Shown here piece by piece: positions 1-7,452 of a DNA stretch of 64,000 nucleotides (position 1 is its first letter; each line of letters begins with the position of its first letter). The position numbers and the translations under genes are program-made. The DNA comes from Galbibacter kalidii. Its GTDB lineage: Bacteria > Bacteroidota > Bacteroidia > Flavobacteriales > Flavobacteriaceae. The DNA is taken from positions 434,001 through 498,000 of the forward strand of contig NZ_JAPFGA010000001.1 of the NCBI RefSeq assembly GCF_026241135.1, written 5' to 3'. Under the pieces are notes generated by a model that searched no databases, was not told where the DNA came from, and saw only the letters and a program-made list of their open reading frames with translations.

Positions 1-80
1 TAAAACCGTGGCCGTACCTGAATATTGCGGGAACTATATTGGTGGGCTTGACTATCCTGATCTACGTGTTGCTGTCCTGA
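1..80 (+). CDS. C-terminal end of a membrane protein, probably a sodium/solute (sugar) symporter (partial)
   Basis: An open frame runs in from the left edge and ends at a TGA at 78-80. It encodes about 25 residues ending in IAGTILVGLTILIYVLLS, a hydrophobic stretch typical of a last transmembrane helix preceded by KPWPYLN. Such tails are common in SSS-family symporters placed beside PUL enzymes in Flavobacteriia, and the GH43 gene starts 30 bp downstream on the same strand. The family assignment is an inference from very little sequence. Another polytopic transporter would look the same. Confidence 0.45.
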   Translation, partial: KPWPYLNIAGTILVGLTILIYVLLS

Positions 81-110
81 CCACCTTTTTAAACATTTAA
101 AACAAAACAT

Positions 111-1151
111 ATGAAAAAGCAAATAACTTCCATTTTTAAATTATTTATAGGGATATTCGTACTACTACTGTGTTTTCTATCCTGTAAGGACAATAAAAAG
201 AAAGAAGATGTTCAAGAACAAGCAGCGGAGAGACAGGAACAACAAGAAATTATAACTAGCCCTATTCATGAAGGTTATTATGCCGATCCTTCCGTAGTTA
301 AAGAAGGAGACACCTATTACATTTATGCTACGATAGATCCTTGGGGAGGGGAAAAACTAGCTGTGCTGGAAACCTCTGATTTTAAGAATTTCAAGACGCA
401 TAAACTCAATTGGCCCACAAAAGAAGCTTGTACCAGTCCCACTTCCAAAGAAGCTATGGTTTGGGCTCCCGACGTGATCAAGGCTAAAAATGGTAAATAT
501 TACATGTATATTTCTGTGGGGAGTGAAATATGGGTTGGTGAAAGCGAAAAACCACTTGGTCCGTGGAAGAATGCTAAAGAAGACAAAAGCCCACTCATTA
601 AAAGTACCTTATACCCCAATTATCATATGATCGACGCACAATGTTTTATTGATGATGACGGACAGGCCTATCTTTATTGGGGCTCGGGCTGGGACTGGGT
701 AAATGGACGCTGTTTTGCCGTAAAATTAAAAGAGGATATGGTTGGTTTCGACGGGGAGATTAAAAATGTAACCCCACCAAACTATTTTGAAGCTCCTTTT
801 ATGGTCAAAAAAGATGAAAAATATTATATGATGTATTCCGATGGAAAAGCCATCGATTCCACCTACAAAATAAGATATTCCATTGGCGACAACCCATTCG
901 GACCTTTTAAGGAGGAAGTCAATAGTCCAATTGCTGTGACTGATGCCGAAAAAGGAATTTATGGCCCGGGCCATCATTCTGTTTTTAAGGAAAAAGGGCA
1001 ACACTATATTTTGTACCACCAAATTTTTCCGCAAGACAAAGATTATGTGTTGAGACAGCTTCGTCTGGACAGTCTGAATTTTAGTGGAAATGGGGAGATT
1101 GAGAAAATTAATTTTAAGGGTATAAGACCAATAAATAAAAGAAATCCCTGA
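111..1151 (+). CDS. GH43-family glycosidase, lipoprotein
   Basis: The 346-residue protein has a lipoprotein signal with lipobox LCFLSC, so it should be anchored in a membrane after Cys modification. The mature part is a single GH43 five-bladed propeller. The expected acids are visible: the base Asp in YADPSVV, the pKa-modulating Asp near YHMIDAQCFIDDDG, and the acid Glu in YFEAPFMVK. GH43 enzymes remove arabinofuranose, xylose or galactose residues; the subfamily cannot be set by eye. It is paralogous to the GH43 at 26520-27536. A decayed piece of an almost identical gene lies at 54.74 kb. It follows the putative symporter gene by 30 bp and may share its transcript. Confidence 0.85.
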   Translation: MKKQITSIFKLFIGIFVLLLCFLSCKDNKKKEDVQEQAAERQEQQEIITSPIHEGYYADPSVVKEGDTYYIYATIDPWGGEKLAVLETSDFKNFKTHKLNWPTKEACTSPTSKEAMVWAPDVIKAKNGKYYMYISVGSEIWVGESEKPLGPWKNAKEDKSPLIKSTLYPNYHMIDAQCFIDDDGQAYLYWGSGWDWVNGRCFAVKLKEDMVGFDGEIKNVTPPNYFEAPFMVKKDEKYYMMYSDGKAIDSTYKIRYSIGDNPFGPFKEEVNSPIAVTDAEKGIYGPGHHSVFKEKGQHYILYHQIFPQDKDYVLRQLRLDSLNFSGNGEIEKINFKGIRPINKRNP

Positions 1152-1217
1152 AACATTTATACGGTACGGAACGCCTTGGTGTCTGTATACCCTACACCAT
1201 TAGATGTGTTAAACATC

Positions 1218-1261
1218 AGCAAGTTTCGGGTTTTATGATTGCACTACAGTCGCGACATTTG
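1218..1261 (+). promoter_or_regulatory. Promoter/operator of the ada-like gene (copy 1)
   Basis: The 17-mer AGCAAGTTTCGGGTTTT (1218-1234) is followed after exactly 19 bp by GACATTTG, which resembles the Bacteroidota -7 box TAnnTTTG; the terminal TTTT sits where the -33 TTTG would be. The same 17-mer with the same 19-bp spacing to AATCTTTG occurs in front of the next gene at 2132-2175. The ATG of the regulator follows 20 bp downstream. I infer a shared operator, probably bound by the AraC-MGMT protein itself. Confidence 0.6.
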
Positions 1262-1281
1262 CAATATAAAATTCAGAAATC

Positions 1282-2133
1282 ATGAACGAGCAACAAAAAC
1301 TAGATTACAACCGTATTGCAGAGGCAATAGAATTCATTAGAAACAACTTCAAAGAACAACCCAATCTTGACGAAGTGGCTTCAAAAGTGCATCTAAGCCC
1401 TTTTCATTTTCAACGTTTGTTCAGTGAATGGGCTGGTACGACACCCAAGAAATTTTTACAGTACATCAGTCTGGGGCATGCCAAAAAGTTGCTTAAAGGA
1501 CAGCAAGCCACACTTTTTGATACGGCTCATGAAACAGGGCTTTCAGGTACAGGGAGACTCCACGATTTGTTTGTCAACATTGAAGGCATGACACCCGCCG
1601 AATATAAAAATGGCGGCACAAAGCTTTCCATAAACTACAGCTTTGCTGAGAGTCCGTTTGGAAACCTGATGGTGGCCTCGACTTCCAAAGGAATATGTCA
1701 CATGGCTTTTATTGATGATGAAACCAAGGCGTTAATTGAATTGAAAGCAAAATTCCTCAATGCAAACTTTCAGCAAAAATTAGATCTGATTCAGCAAAAC
1801 GCACTCTTCATTTTCCAAAATGATTGGAGCAAGCTTGCGGAGATCAAATTACACCTTAAAGGCACGGATTTTCAATTAAAGGTTTGGGAAACGCTTTTAA
1901 AAGTACCTATGGGGAAACTATCCACCTATGGTGATATCGCTAGACAAATAGGCAATTCTAATGCTTCACGGGCTGTTGGTACTGCTATTGGAAACAACCC
2001 GGTAGCTTTTCTCATTCCCTGTCACAGGGTTATTCAATCCACCGGAGCCCTCGGGGGGTATAAATGGGGCGGCACCAGAAAAACTGCAATTATCGGATGG
2101 GAAGGAGCAAAAACCGACACCAGTCAATTGTAG
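1282..2133 (+). CDS. ada: AraC-type regulator fused to O6-methylguanine-DNA methyltransferase (Ada-like, no zinc domain)
   Basis: The 283-residue cytoplasmic protein starts with an AraC helix-turn-helix pair (residues about 10-110, FIRNNFKEQPNLDEVASKVHLS and SLGHAKKLLKG). It continues with a full alkyltransferase domain (about 115-275) that contains the acceptor site FLIPCHRVI and the downstream GGYKWG. It would repair O6-alkylguanine by stoichiometric transfer to the Cys and act as transcription factor for the operon. Classical Ada also carries an N-terminal Cys4 zinc domain; this is absent here, and a small separate zinc-domain protein is encoded four genes further at 3670. The gene opens a tightly packed DNA-repair cluster that ends with alkB. 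Confidence 0.9.
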   Translation: MNEQQKLDYNRIAEAIEFIRNNFKEQPNLDEVASKVHLSPFHFQRLFSEWAGTTPKKFLQYISLGHAKKLLKGQQATLFDTAHETGLSGTGRLHDLFVNIEGMTPAEYKNGGTKLSINYSFAESPFGNLMVASTSKGICHMAFIDDETKALIELKAKFLNANFQQKLDLIQQNALFIFQNDWSKLAEIKLHLKGTDFQLKVWETLLKVPMGKLSTYGDIARQIGNSNASRAVGTAIGNNPVAFLIPCHRVIQSTGALGGYKWGGTRKTAIIGWEGAKTDTSQL

Positions 2134-2175
2134 CAAGTTTCGGGTTTTCCTACAAGGTTTAAACGTCAATCTTTG
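2132..2175 (+). promoter_or_regulatory. Second Ada-type operator/promoter, overlapping the ada stop codon
   Basis: A second copy of the 17-mer AGCAAGTTTCGGGTTTT begins inside the TAG stop of the ada-like gene. It is followed after 19 bp by AATCTTTG, a near match to the -7 consensus TAnnTTTG. Spacing and sequence match the copy at 1218-1261, while the 19-bp spacers themselves are unrelated. This argues for conservation by function. It would let the SDR-oxygenase-AlkB part be induced independently of the regulator. Confidence 0.6.
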
Positions 2176-2209
2176 TATTTGAATTTATAAATCATTTAAA
2201 AGAAAAACA

Positions 2210-2962
2210 ATGCAAAGATTTAAAAACAAATTCGCCATGATTACAGGCGGAACAAACGGTATGGGCTTTGCAACAGCCCAACAATTCATCAAAGAAGGCG
2301 GCTGCGTCATTATAACTGGAAGAAGTACCGAAACAGTCAATAAAGCGGTAGGGCAATTAGGTTCTAATGCCTTTGGTATCGTGTCCAATGCAGGTGATAT
2401 TGAAGACCTGTTGACTTTACAAGAAAAAGCAAGACGCTATACCGACAACATTGATGTGCTTTTTGCCAATGCAGGTTACGGGAAATTTTCACCTATTGAA
2501 AATGTTGATGAAGCCCATTTTGACGAACTGTTCAATGTATTGGTAAAAGGTACGTTTTTTACCGTACAGCAGATACTGCCTTTGATGAACGAAAATAGTT
2601 CTATAGTTCTAAACACATCAGTTGTTACAGCAATGGGAACATCAAACTTTTCAATTTATTCGGCGGCCAAGTCAGCTGTACAATCATTCATCAAGACCTT
2701 TGCGGCCGAATGTACCTCCAAAGGCATTCGTGTAAACGGTGTCAGTCCGGGATACATAAAAACCAATGGGTTTAACAACACTGGTTTAAGCCCCGAACAA
2801 ATTGAACGTACCATTCAAAACATAATTCCCACTATACCTTTCAAAAGGTTTGGTGAACCATTGGAAATAGCAAATGCTGTACTTTTTCTTGCTTCGGAAG
2901 AAGCTTCTTACATACACGGCACCGAATTGACAGTGGATGCGGGAATTTCAATTATTGCATAA
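2210..2962 (+). CDS. Short-chain dehydrogenase/reductase in the alkylation-repair operon
   Basis: The 250-residue classical SDR has the NAD(P)-binding TGGTNGMG near the N-terminus, the NAG motif (FANAGYG), a catalytic Ser in the TSVVTAMG region and YSAAK as the Tyr-x-x-x-Lys pair. It has no signal peptide and should be a cytoplasmic oxidoreductase. Its substrate cannot be read from sequence. The stop codon overlaps the start of the next gene by one base (TAATG), so translation is coupled to the oxygenase. Its place in a repair operon suggests a role in clearing reactive by-products such as aldehydes, but that is speculation. Confidence 0.85.
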   Translation: MQRFKNKFAMITGGTNGMGFATAQQFIKEGGCVIITGRSTETVNKAVGQLGSNAFGIVSNAGDIEDLLTLQEKARRYTDNIDVLFANAGYGKFSPIENVDEAHFDELFNVLVKGTFFTVQQILPLMNENSSIVLNTSVVTAMGTSNFSIYSAAKSAVQSFIKTFAAECTSKGIRVNGVSPGYIKTNGFNNTGLSPEQIERTIQNIIPTIPFKRFGEPLEIANAVLFLASEEASYIHGTELTVDAGISIIA

Positions 2963-3666
2963 TGGAAAAGATTATTGAACAAACTGATTGGGATCTTGTT
3001 ACAGAGGAGATCTACAATAAGGGTTTTACGATTATTCCGAAAATCTTAACGGGCAAAGAATGTGAAATCCTAAAATCAAATTACAATAAACCCAACTTTT
3101 ACAGAAAAACGGTAGTGATGGAACGTTATCGTTTTGGCTTAGGGGAATATAAATATTTCAACTATCCATTACCCGATCTTGTTCAGCAATTAAGAACAAA
3201 CATTTACCCGCATCTTGTACCGATAGCCAATATGTGGTTTAAAGCACTTAAAATGGACAGGCAATTTCCGCTATCGCATACAGAACTTTTGAAACAATGC
3301 CATGAAAACAATCAGCAAAAAGCCACGGTTTTGATTTTGAAATATGGCAAAGGCGGGTACAATACACTGCATCAGGATTTGTACGGGGATGTTTATTTCC
3401 CGATCCAGTGTGTATTGTTTTTAAATGAACCAGAAGAAGATTACACAGGCGGAGAGTTTGTAATGACTGAACAAAGACCAAGGGCACAGTCTAAAGCTAT
3501 TGTACTAAAACCCAAAAAAGGTGATATGTTGATTTTTACAACCAACTTCAGGCCTGTAAAAGGGACAAGAGCATATTACCGGGTCAATATGAAGCATGGT
3601 GTGAGTGAAGTGTACAGTGGAGAACGCCATACGTTGGGAATTATATTTCACGATGCCATAAGCTAG
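2962..3666 (+). CDS. 2OG-Fe(II) oxygenase of the COG3826/PF09859 type (predicted oxidative DNA-damage repair)
   Basis: The 234-residue protein carries the HxD iron motif in LHQDLYGDVYFP, the conserved TGGEFVMTEQRPR block, and the distal His/Arg in NMKHGVSEVYSGERHTLGII. These match my memory of PF09859, a family annotated as a 2-oxoglutarate oxygenase linked to damaged DNA. The start overlaps the SDR stop by one nucleotide and the next gene begins within 3 bp of its stop. The company of MGMT and AlkB supports a repair role. Direct substrate evidence for the family is weak to my knowledge. Confidence 0.8.
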   Translation: MEKIIEQTDWDLVTEEIYNKGFTIIPKILTGKECEILKSNYNKPNFYRKTVVMERYRFGLGEYKYFNYPLPDLVQQLRTNIYPHLVPIANMWFKALKMDRQFPLSHTELLKQCHENNQQKATVLILKYGKGGYNTLHQDLYGDVYFPIQCVLFLNEPEEDYTGGEFVMTEQRPRAQSKAIVLKPKKGDMLIFTTNFRPVKGTRAYYRVNMKHGVSEVYSGERHTLGIIFHDAIS

Positions 3667-3669
3667 TTG

Positions 3670-3918
3670 ATGATTCGACACAGTGAAATATCTGATAGAG
3701 ATATACGTAATAGAATTAAAAAGCAGAAAATATGTTTTGGAGGAAACCATAAACTAAAAATTTACGGAACGCTATCTTGCACTTCAGGAAAACGGATGAA
3801 GCGGGAAAACAGGGTGTTCTTTGCTACCGAACAAGAAGCTGACGATAACGGTTTTCGCCCCTGCGGGCATTGTATGAAAGACAAATACAAAAAATGGAAA
3901 GATGGATTTATTCAATGA
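3670..3918 (+). CDS. Free-standing Ada-like metal-binding domain protein
   Basis: The 82-residue protein (ATG at 3670 preferred over the TTG at 3667) resembles the Ada N-terminal zinc domain: KRENRVFFATEQEADDNGFRPCGHCM is the usual second half. Four Cys are present (KIC, TLSC, CGHC), so zinc can be bound. Aligned on REN and CGHC, however, the position of the Ada methyl-acceptor Cys38 is not a Cys, and a Cys from further upstream (KICFGGN) may complete the site. It therefore may sense or bind DNA without phosphotriester repair. Its 3' end overlaps alkB by 17 bp. Confidence 0.75.
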   Translation: MIRHSEISDRDIRNRIKKQKICFGGNHKLKIYGTLSCTSGKRMKRENRVFFATEQEADDNGFRPCGHCMKDKYKKWKDGFIQ

Positions 3919-4516
3919 TGCACCTCTAGTCGACAAAAACAAAAACCTGTTACCTAAAGACGGAACAGTCAATTATTATGGAAAATTATTTAAAGCTACG
4001 GAAGCCAATTATTACTTAGACAAATTGCTTGACACTGTGGAATGGCGAAATGATGAAGCAATCATTTTTGGAAAGAAAATTATCACCAAGCGAAAAGTGG
4101 CCTGGTATGGTGAACAACCATTTCAGTACACCTACTCCAATACCACCAAAAAAGCCTTACCATGGACAAAAGAATTACTGGAACTTAAAAACATAGTAGA
4201 AAAAGTAACAGGGGAAAGTTTTAATTCCTGTTTGCTGAATTTATATCATGATGGACAAGAAGGTATGGCGTGGCATAGTGATGGAGAAACAGATTTGAAA
4301 AAAGACGGCGCTATCGGTTCGTTGAGTTTAGGGGCTGAGCGAAAATTTGCTTTTAAACACAAACAGACCAAGGAAAAAGTAGCATTGGTTTTAGAACACG
4401 GTAGTCTGTTGGTTATGAAAGGCACTACGCAAACACATTGGTTGCACCACTTACCCCCGACTAAACGTGTTATCAAACCAAGGGTGAATTTGACATTCAG
4501 AACCATTGCAACCTAA
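3902..4516 (+). CDS. alkB: AlkB-like 2OG-Fe(II) DNA dealkylase
   Basis: The 204-residue protein has the AlkB core: WHSDGE gives the HxD iron ligands, THWLHHLP gives the distal His, and RVNLTFRTI supplies the 2-oxoglutarate-binding Arg and second Arg. The family oxidatively removes methyl groups from 1-methyladenine and 3-methylcytosine. The start lies 17 bp inside the zinc-domain gene, which indicates coupled translation. It is the last gene of the cluster; the following 600 bp hold no gene. Confidence 0.9.
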   Translation: MDLFNDAPLVDKNKNLLPKDGTVNYYGKLFKATEANYYLDKLLDTVEWRNDEAIIFGKKIITKRKVAWYGEQPFQYTYSNTTKKALPWTKELLELKNIVEKVTGESFNSCLLNLYHDGQEGMAWHSDGETDLKKDGAIGSLSLGAERKFAFKHKQTKEKVALVLEHGSLLVMKGTTQTHWLHHLPPTKRVIKPRVNLTFRTIAT

Positions 4517-5116
4517 GTCCTTATATAAGTTTTTTTTAGCAAGGACAACAAAATATTAAAATAAAAACAAATGTATCAAGTTGGTTTATAACGGTATTTA
4601 CCAATTTTAGCCACCATAGCTTATTCATAAAACCATAGATGAATAGGTATTCTTTATTAGGTTTTCAACAGATGATTATTTAATTATTACATCAATAATT
4701 TGTGTTTTTATCACATGAATGGGCTATAAATTATATGTATTGAATAATAGTTTATATATAGTCAGGAGCTGGTTTGCTAATTTTGGATATAGAAGTTGTC
4801 GTAAAGCAATATGATTTGGAATGTTTGTTCAAAATGGATTGTTGATATGAAAGCAATCGATATAGAAGCGCCCTTAAAGATGCAATGAATGAACAGAACG
4901 AGGGGTGAAAAGTTAATGCGTTTGGTGCTGTCAATATTGCGAAACCAAAGTGAGAGTATTCCACAAAGAGGAAGTACCAGTTAAAAATAACCATGATTGA
5001 TCCGGGGTGTGGTACTGGATAAAATAGAAGCGCTGATAGATGGGAGTAAAAAAAGAGAATTCATATTTCGGATCGTTGGAAACTAAAATAAATAAATATT
5101 AACTAGGACTGATTTT
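4517..5116. other. 600-bp gap: HTCS-type site, then sequence without an intact gene
   Basis: No intact ORF of convincing composition is present. The first part is AT-rich and contains the regulator site annotated at 4724-4756. From about 4757 to 5090 the base composition becomes more coding-like but every frame has stops, so this could be a decayed gene or a long leader of the fructuronate reductase gene. I did not recognise a protein family in any frame. Confidence 0.5.
4724..4756 (+). promoter_or_regulatory. HTCS-type direct repeat upstream of fructuronate reductase
   Basis: Two boxes, CTATAAATTATA (4724) and TAATAGTTTATA (4745), start exactly 21 bp apart. They match the paired boxes upstream of uxuA, SusC, the SusC stump and GH97, all with the same 21-bp period. 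It lies about 390 bp from the ATG, further away than in the other copies. This copy is the most diverged of the five. Confidence 0.55.
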
Positions 5117-5920
5117 ATGTTTGAAGTAAAAGATAAAGTAATTGTTATTACAGGAGGTACAGGTGTTCTGGGGAGTAGTATTGCAAAATCCCTTATTTGT
5201 GCAGGAGCTAAAGTGGTGATCATTGGACGTAACCCAGATAAACTTAACAGCATCACCAAATCCTTGGAAAATAAGGAAAACCTGATCGGCTTTTGTTGTG
5301 ATGTCCTGGACGAAGGCAAACTATGTGAAGTCAGGGATCAAATTCTCAAAAAATGGGATTCAATCCATGTGCTGATCAATGTAGCCGGGGGAAACATGCC
5401 AAGGGCTAATGTCAATGATGAACAGACTGTCTTTGATGTGAACATAGATGAGCATAAAAAGGTAATAGGCCTAAACCTGGATGGGACAATAATACCAAGC
5501 ATAATTTTCGGAAAAGTAATTGCTGAAAGTGGAGATGGAAGTATTATCAACATATCATCTATGGCAACATATTCAGCCATAACCCGGGTTATGGGTTATT
5601 CTGTCGCCAAGACCGGAGTTAACAATTTTACGCAGTGGATGGCTATGGAAATGGCGCTGAAGTTTGGAGATCGTGTTAGGGTCAATGCAATCGCCCCGGG
5701 CTTTTTTATTGGGGAACAAAATCGCAATGTACTGATCAATCCGGATGGATCTTACACAGAACGCAGCAAAAAAGTGTTGGCCCGAACCCCAATGAAGCGA
5801 TTTGGGAATATCAACGAGTTGAATGGAGCAGTACAGTTTTTATGCTCTGATGCAGCTTCATTTATAACTGGAGTGATTCTTCCGGTTGATGGAGGTTTTA
5901 GTTCCTTCAGTGGAGTGTAA
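5117..5920 (+). CDS. SDR-type D-fructuronate reductase (D-mannonate oxidoreductase)
   Basis: The 267-residue SDR has TGGTGVLG for cofactor binding and the Ser/Tyr/Lys site in NISSMAT and MGYSVAKTG. The signature region RVRVNAIAPGFFIGEQNRNVLINPDG followed by TPMKRFG is characteristic of the SDR family that interconverts fructuronate and mannonate, an analogue of UxuB from a different superfamily. Together with uxuA at 15057 it forms the glucuronate-to-KDG branch; no uronate isomerase is in the window. The upstream HTCS-like direct repeat places it in the PUL regulon. Confidence 0.8.
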   Translation: MFEVKDKVIVITGGTGVLGSSIAKSLICAGAKVVIIGRNPDKLNSITKSLENKENLIGFCCDVLDEGKLCEVRDQILKKWDSIHVLINVAGGNMPRANVNDEQTVFDVNIDEHKKVIGLNLDGTIIPSIIFGKVIAESGDGSIINISSMATYSAITRVMGYSVAKTGVNNFTQWMAMEMALKFGDRVRVNAIAPGFFIGEQNRNVLINPDGSYTERSKKVLARTPMKRFGNINELNGAVQFLCSDAASFITGVILPVDGGFSSFSGV

Positions 5921-6104
5921 AAAAGAGAGTAGTAACTCAACCTATTGTGAGTCACAGAGTATAAAACTATAAATGAAAATATAGATGAGAGTAATGATTT
6001 AAAGTTATAAACTATCTCATCAGAATCTGCCGATATCCAATTGAAGTAGAAGTTTATTCTATCAAACAAAAATATTGATTATGATAAATCAAAATACCCG
6101 ACTC

Positions 6105-6134
6105 CAACAAAAATCCTTGCGTTTTGTTGTTTTT
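6105..6134 (+). terminator. Probable intrinsic terminator after fructuronate reductase
   Basis: CAACAAAA at 6105-6112 pairs with TTTTGTTG at 6122-6129 across a short loop and is followed by a run of T. It sits in the 453-bp gap between the reductase and the LacI-type regulator. I see no gene in the rest of that gap. Confidence 0.55.
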
Positions 6135-6373
6135 ACGATTGTCTTTCCAATACGTAGGATACAGTAACACACCATTTCTTATGTAAACTTATGCTTGTTA
6201 CCAGATGAGATATATGATGATGTTTTTTATGTGTTGAATGAGAGTGTGCTTTAAAGCATAACTAATAAAGAAGAGAGGAGCCATCCTCAATTGGAGTGAA
6301 TCTGTGGTTGAGTCGGGTATATGAATTACAATTTCGTGGTGCATTTTAACAGTCAATATATAGACATAATATA

Positions 6374-7429
6374 ATGAGTAAGAAGGAACCAACAATATAT
6401 GATTTAGCAGAACATCTCAATGTATCTGGCTCGACAATTAGCCGCGCATTGTCCAATCATCATTCTATAAGTAAAAAAACCAGGAAAAAGGTAGTTGAAC
6501 TGGCTAAAGAAATGGGGTACAGAAAGAATAGTTTTGCATCTCAACTCAGGAACAAAAAGACTTATAATATTGGTGTTATCATTCACGAGCTAAATAGTGA
6601 TTTCATAACTTCTGTACTCAATGGAATAGGAAAAGTAGCGACTGAAGCCCGGTATAATATTATTATCGGACATTCTTCCGAATCAAGCACAAAGGAAATA
6701 GCCATTGCAGATAACCTTTTATACCAACGGGTGGATGGATTGATAACCTCATTGGCATATGATACGGTAAACTTAAGTCATTATGATCCATTTATAGAAA
6801 GAGGGGTGCCGATTGTTTTTATTGATCGGGTACCCGTGGATGCATTGGGGGTTAAAGTAGTAATTGATAACAAAGCAGCCGGATACAATGCTACAAAACA
6901 TTTGATTGAACAAGGTTGTGAAAGGATTATGCATATCACTGCAGATCTGTCTAAGAATGTTTATTCAGATAGGTTTGAGGGATTCAAAAAAGCATTGATG
7001 GGACATAATATGGTATTTGAACCCGAACAACTTCTCATCACAAATTTGAGTGAAAAAGCGGGGGTTAAAATAGCTCAGCAAATCCTTAATATGGAAAGAA
7101 AACCCGATGGTCTTTTCATTACCAATGATCTGTGTGCATCGGTATGTATGTATCATCTTAAAAAAAATGGGATTAAAGTGCCGGAAGATATAGCTATTGT
7201 TGGTTTTAACAACGATATTATTAGCAGGATAGTTGACCCCAAATTAACTACTGTTAATTATGAAGGAGAAGAAATAGGTAAAGTAGCTGCTACTAATCTT
7301 ATCAATCAGTTAAGCGACAATCCCAGCAATTCAAGCTACACCATCGTTCTGGATTCCGATCTACTCATAAGGGAGTCGTCCCAGATAAAACAGCACGATA
7401 TTCTGAATGATACTATAAATAAATCATGA
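6374..7429 (+). CDS. LacI-family transcriptional regulator
   Basis: The 351-residue protein begins with a LacI helix-turn-helix (PTIYDLAEHLNVSGSTISRALS), a hinge-helix region (YRKNSFASQLRNKKT) and a periplasmic-binding-protein-like effector domain (NIGVIIHELNSDF to about residue 335, including VPEDIAIVGFNND). It lies between the glucuronate-pathway reductase and a GH2 and starts 24 bp before the GH2 gene, so the two are probably co-transcribed. A good candidate operator is the palindrome GAAAACGTTTTC, with the central CG typical of this family, found upstream of uxuA and SusC. The effector is likely a uronate or pathway intermediate, by inference. Confidence 0.9.
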   Translation: MSKKEPTIYDLAEHLNVSGSTISRALSNHHSISKKTRKKVVELAKEMGYRKNSFASQLRNKKTYNIGVIIHELNSDFITSVLNGIGKVATEARYNIIIGHSSESSTKEIAIADNLLYQRVDGLITSLAYDTVNLSHYDPFIERGVPIVFIDRVPVDALGVKVVIDNKAAGYNATKHLIEQGCERIMHITADLSKNVYSDRFEGFKKALMGHNMVFEPEQLLITNLSEKAGVKIAQQILNMERKPDGLFITNDLCASVCMYHLKKNGIKVPEDIAIVGFNNDIISRIVDPKLTTVNYEGEEIGKVAATNLINQLSDNPSNSSYTIVLDSDLLIRESSQIKQHDILNDTINKS

Positions 7430-7452
7430 CACATAATTAGAAATTAAATAGA

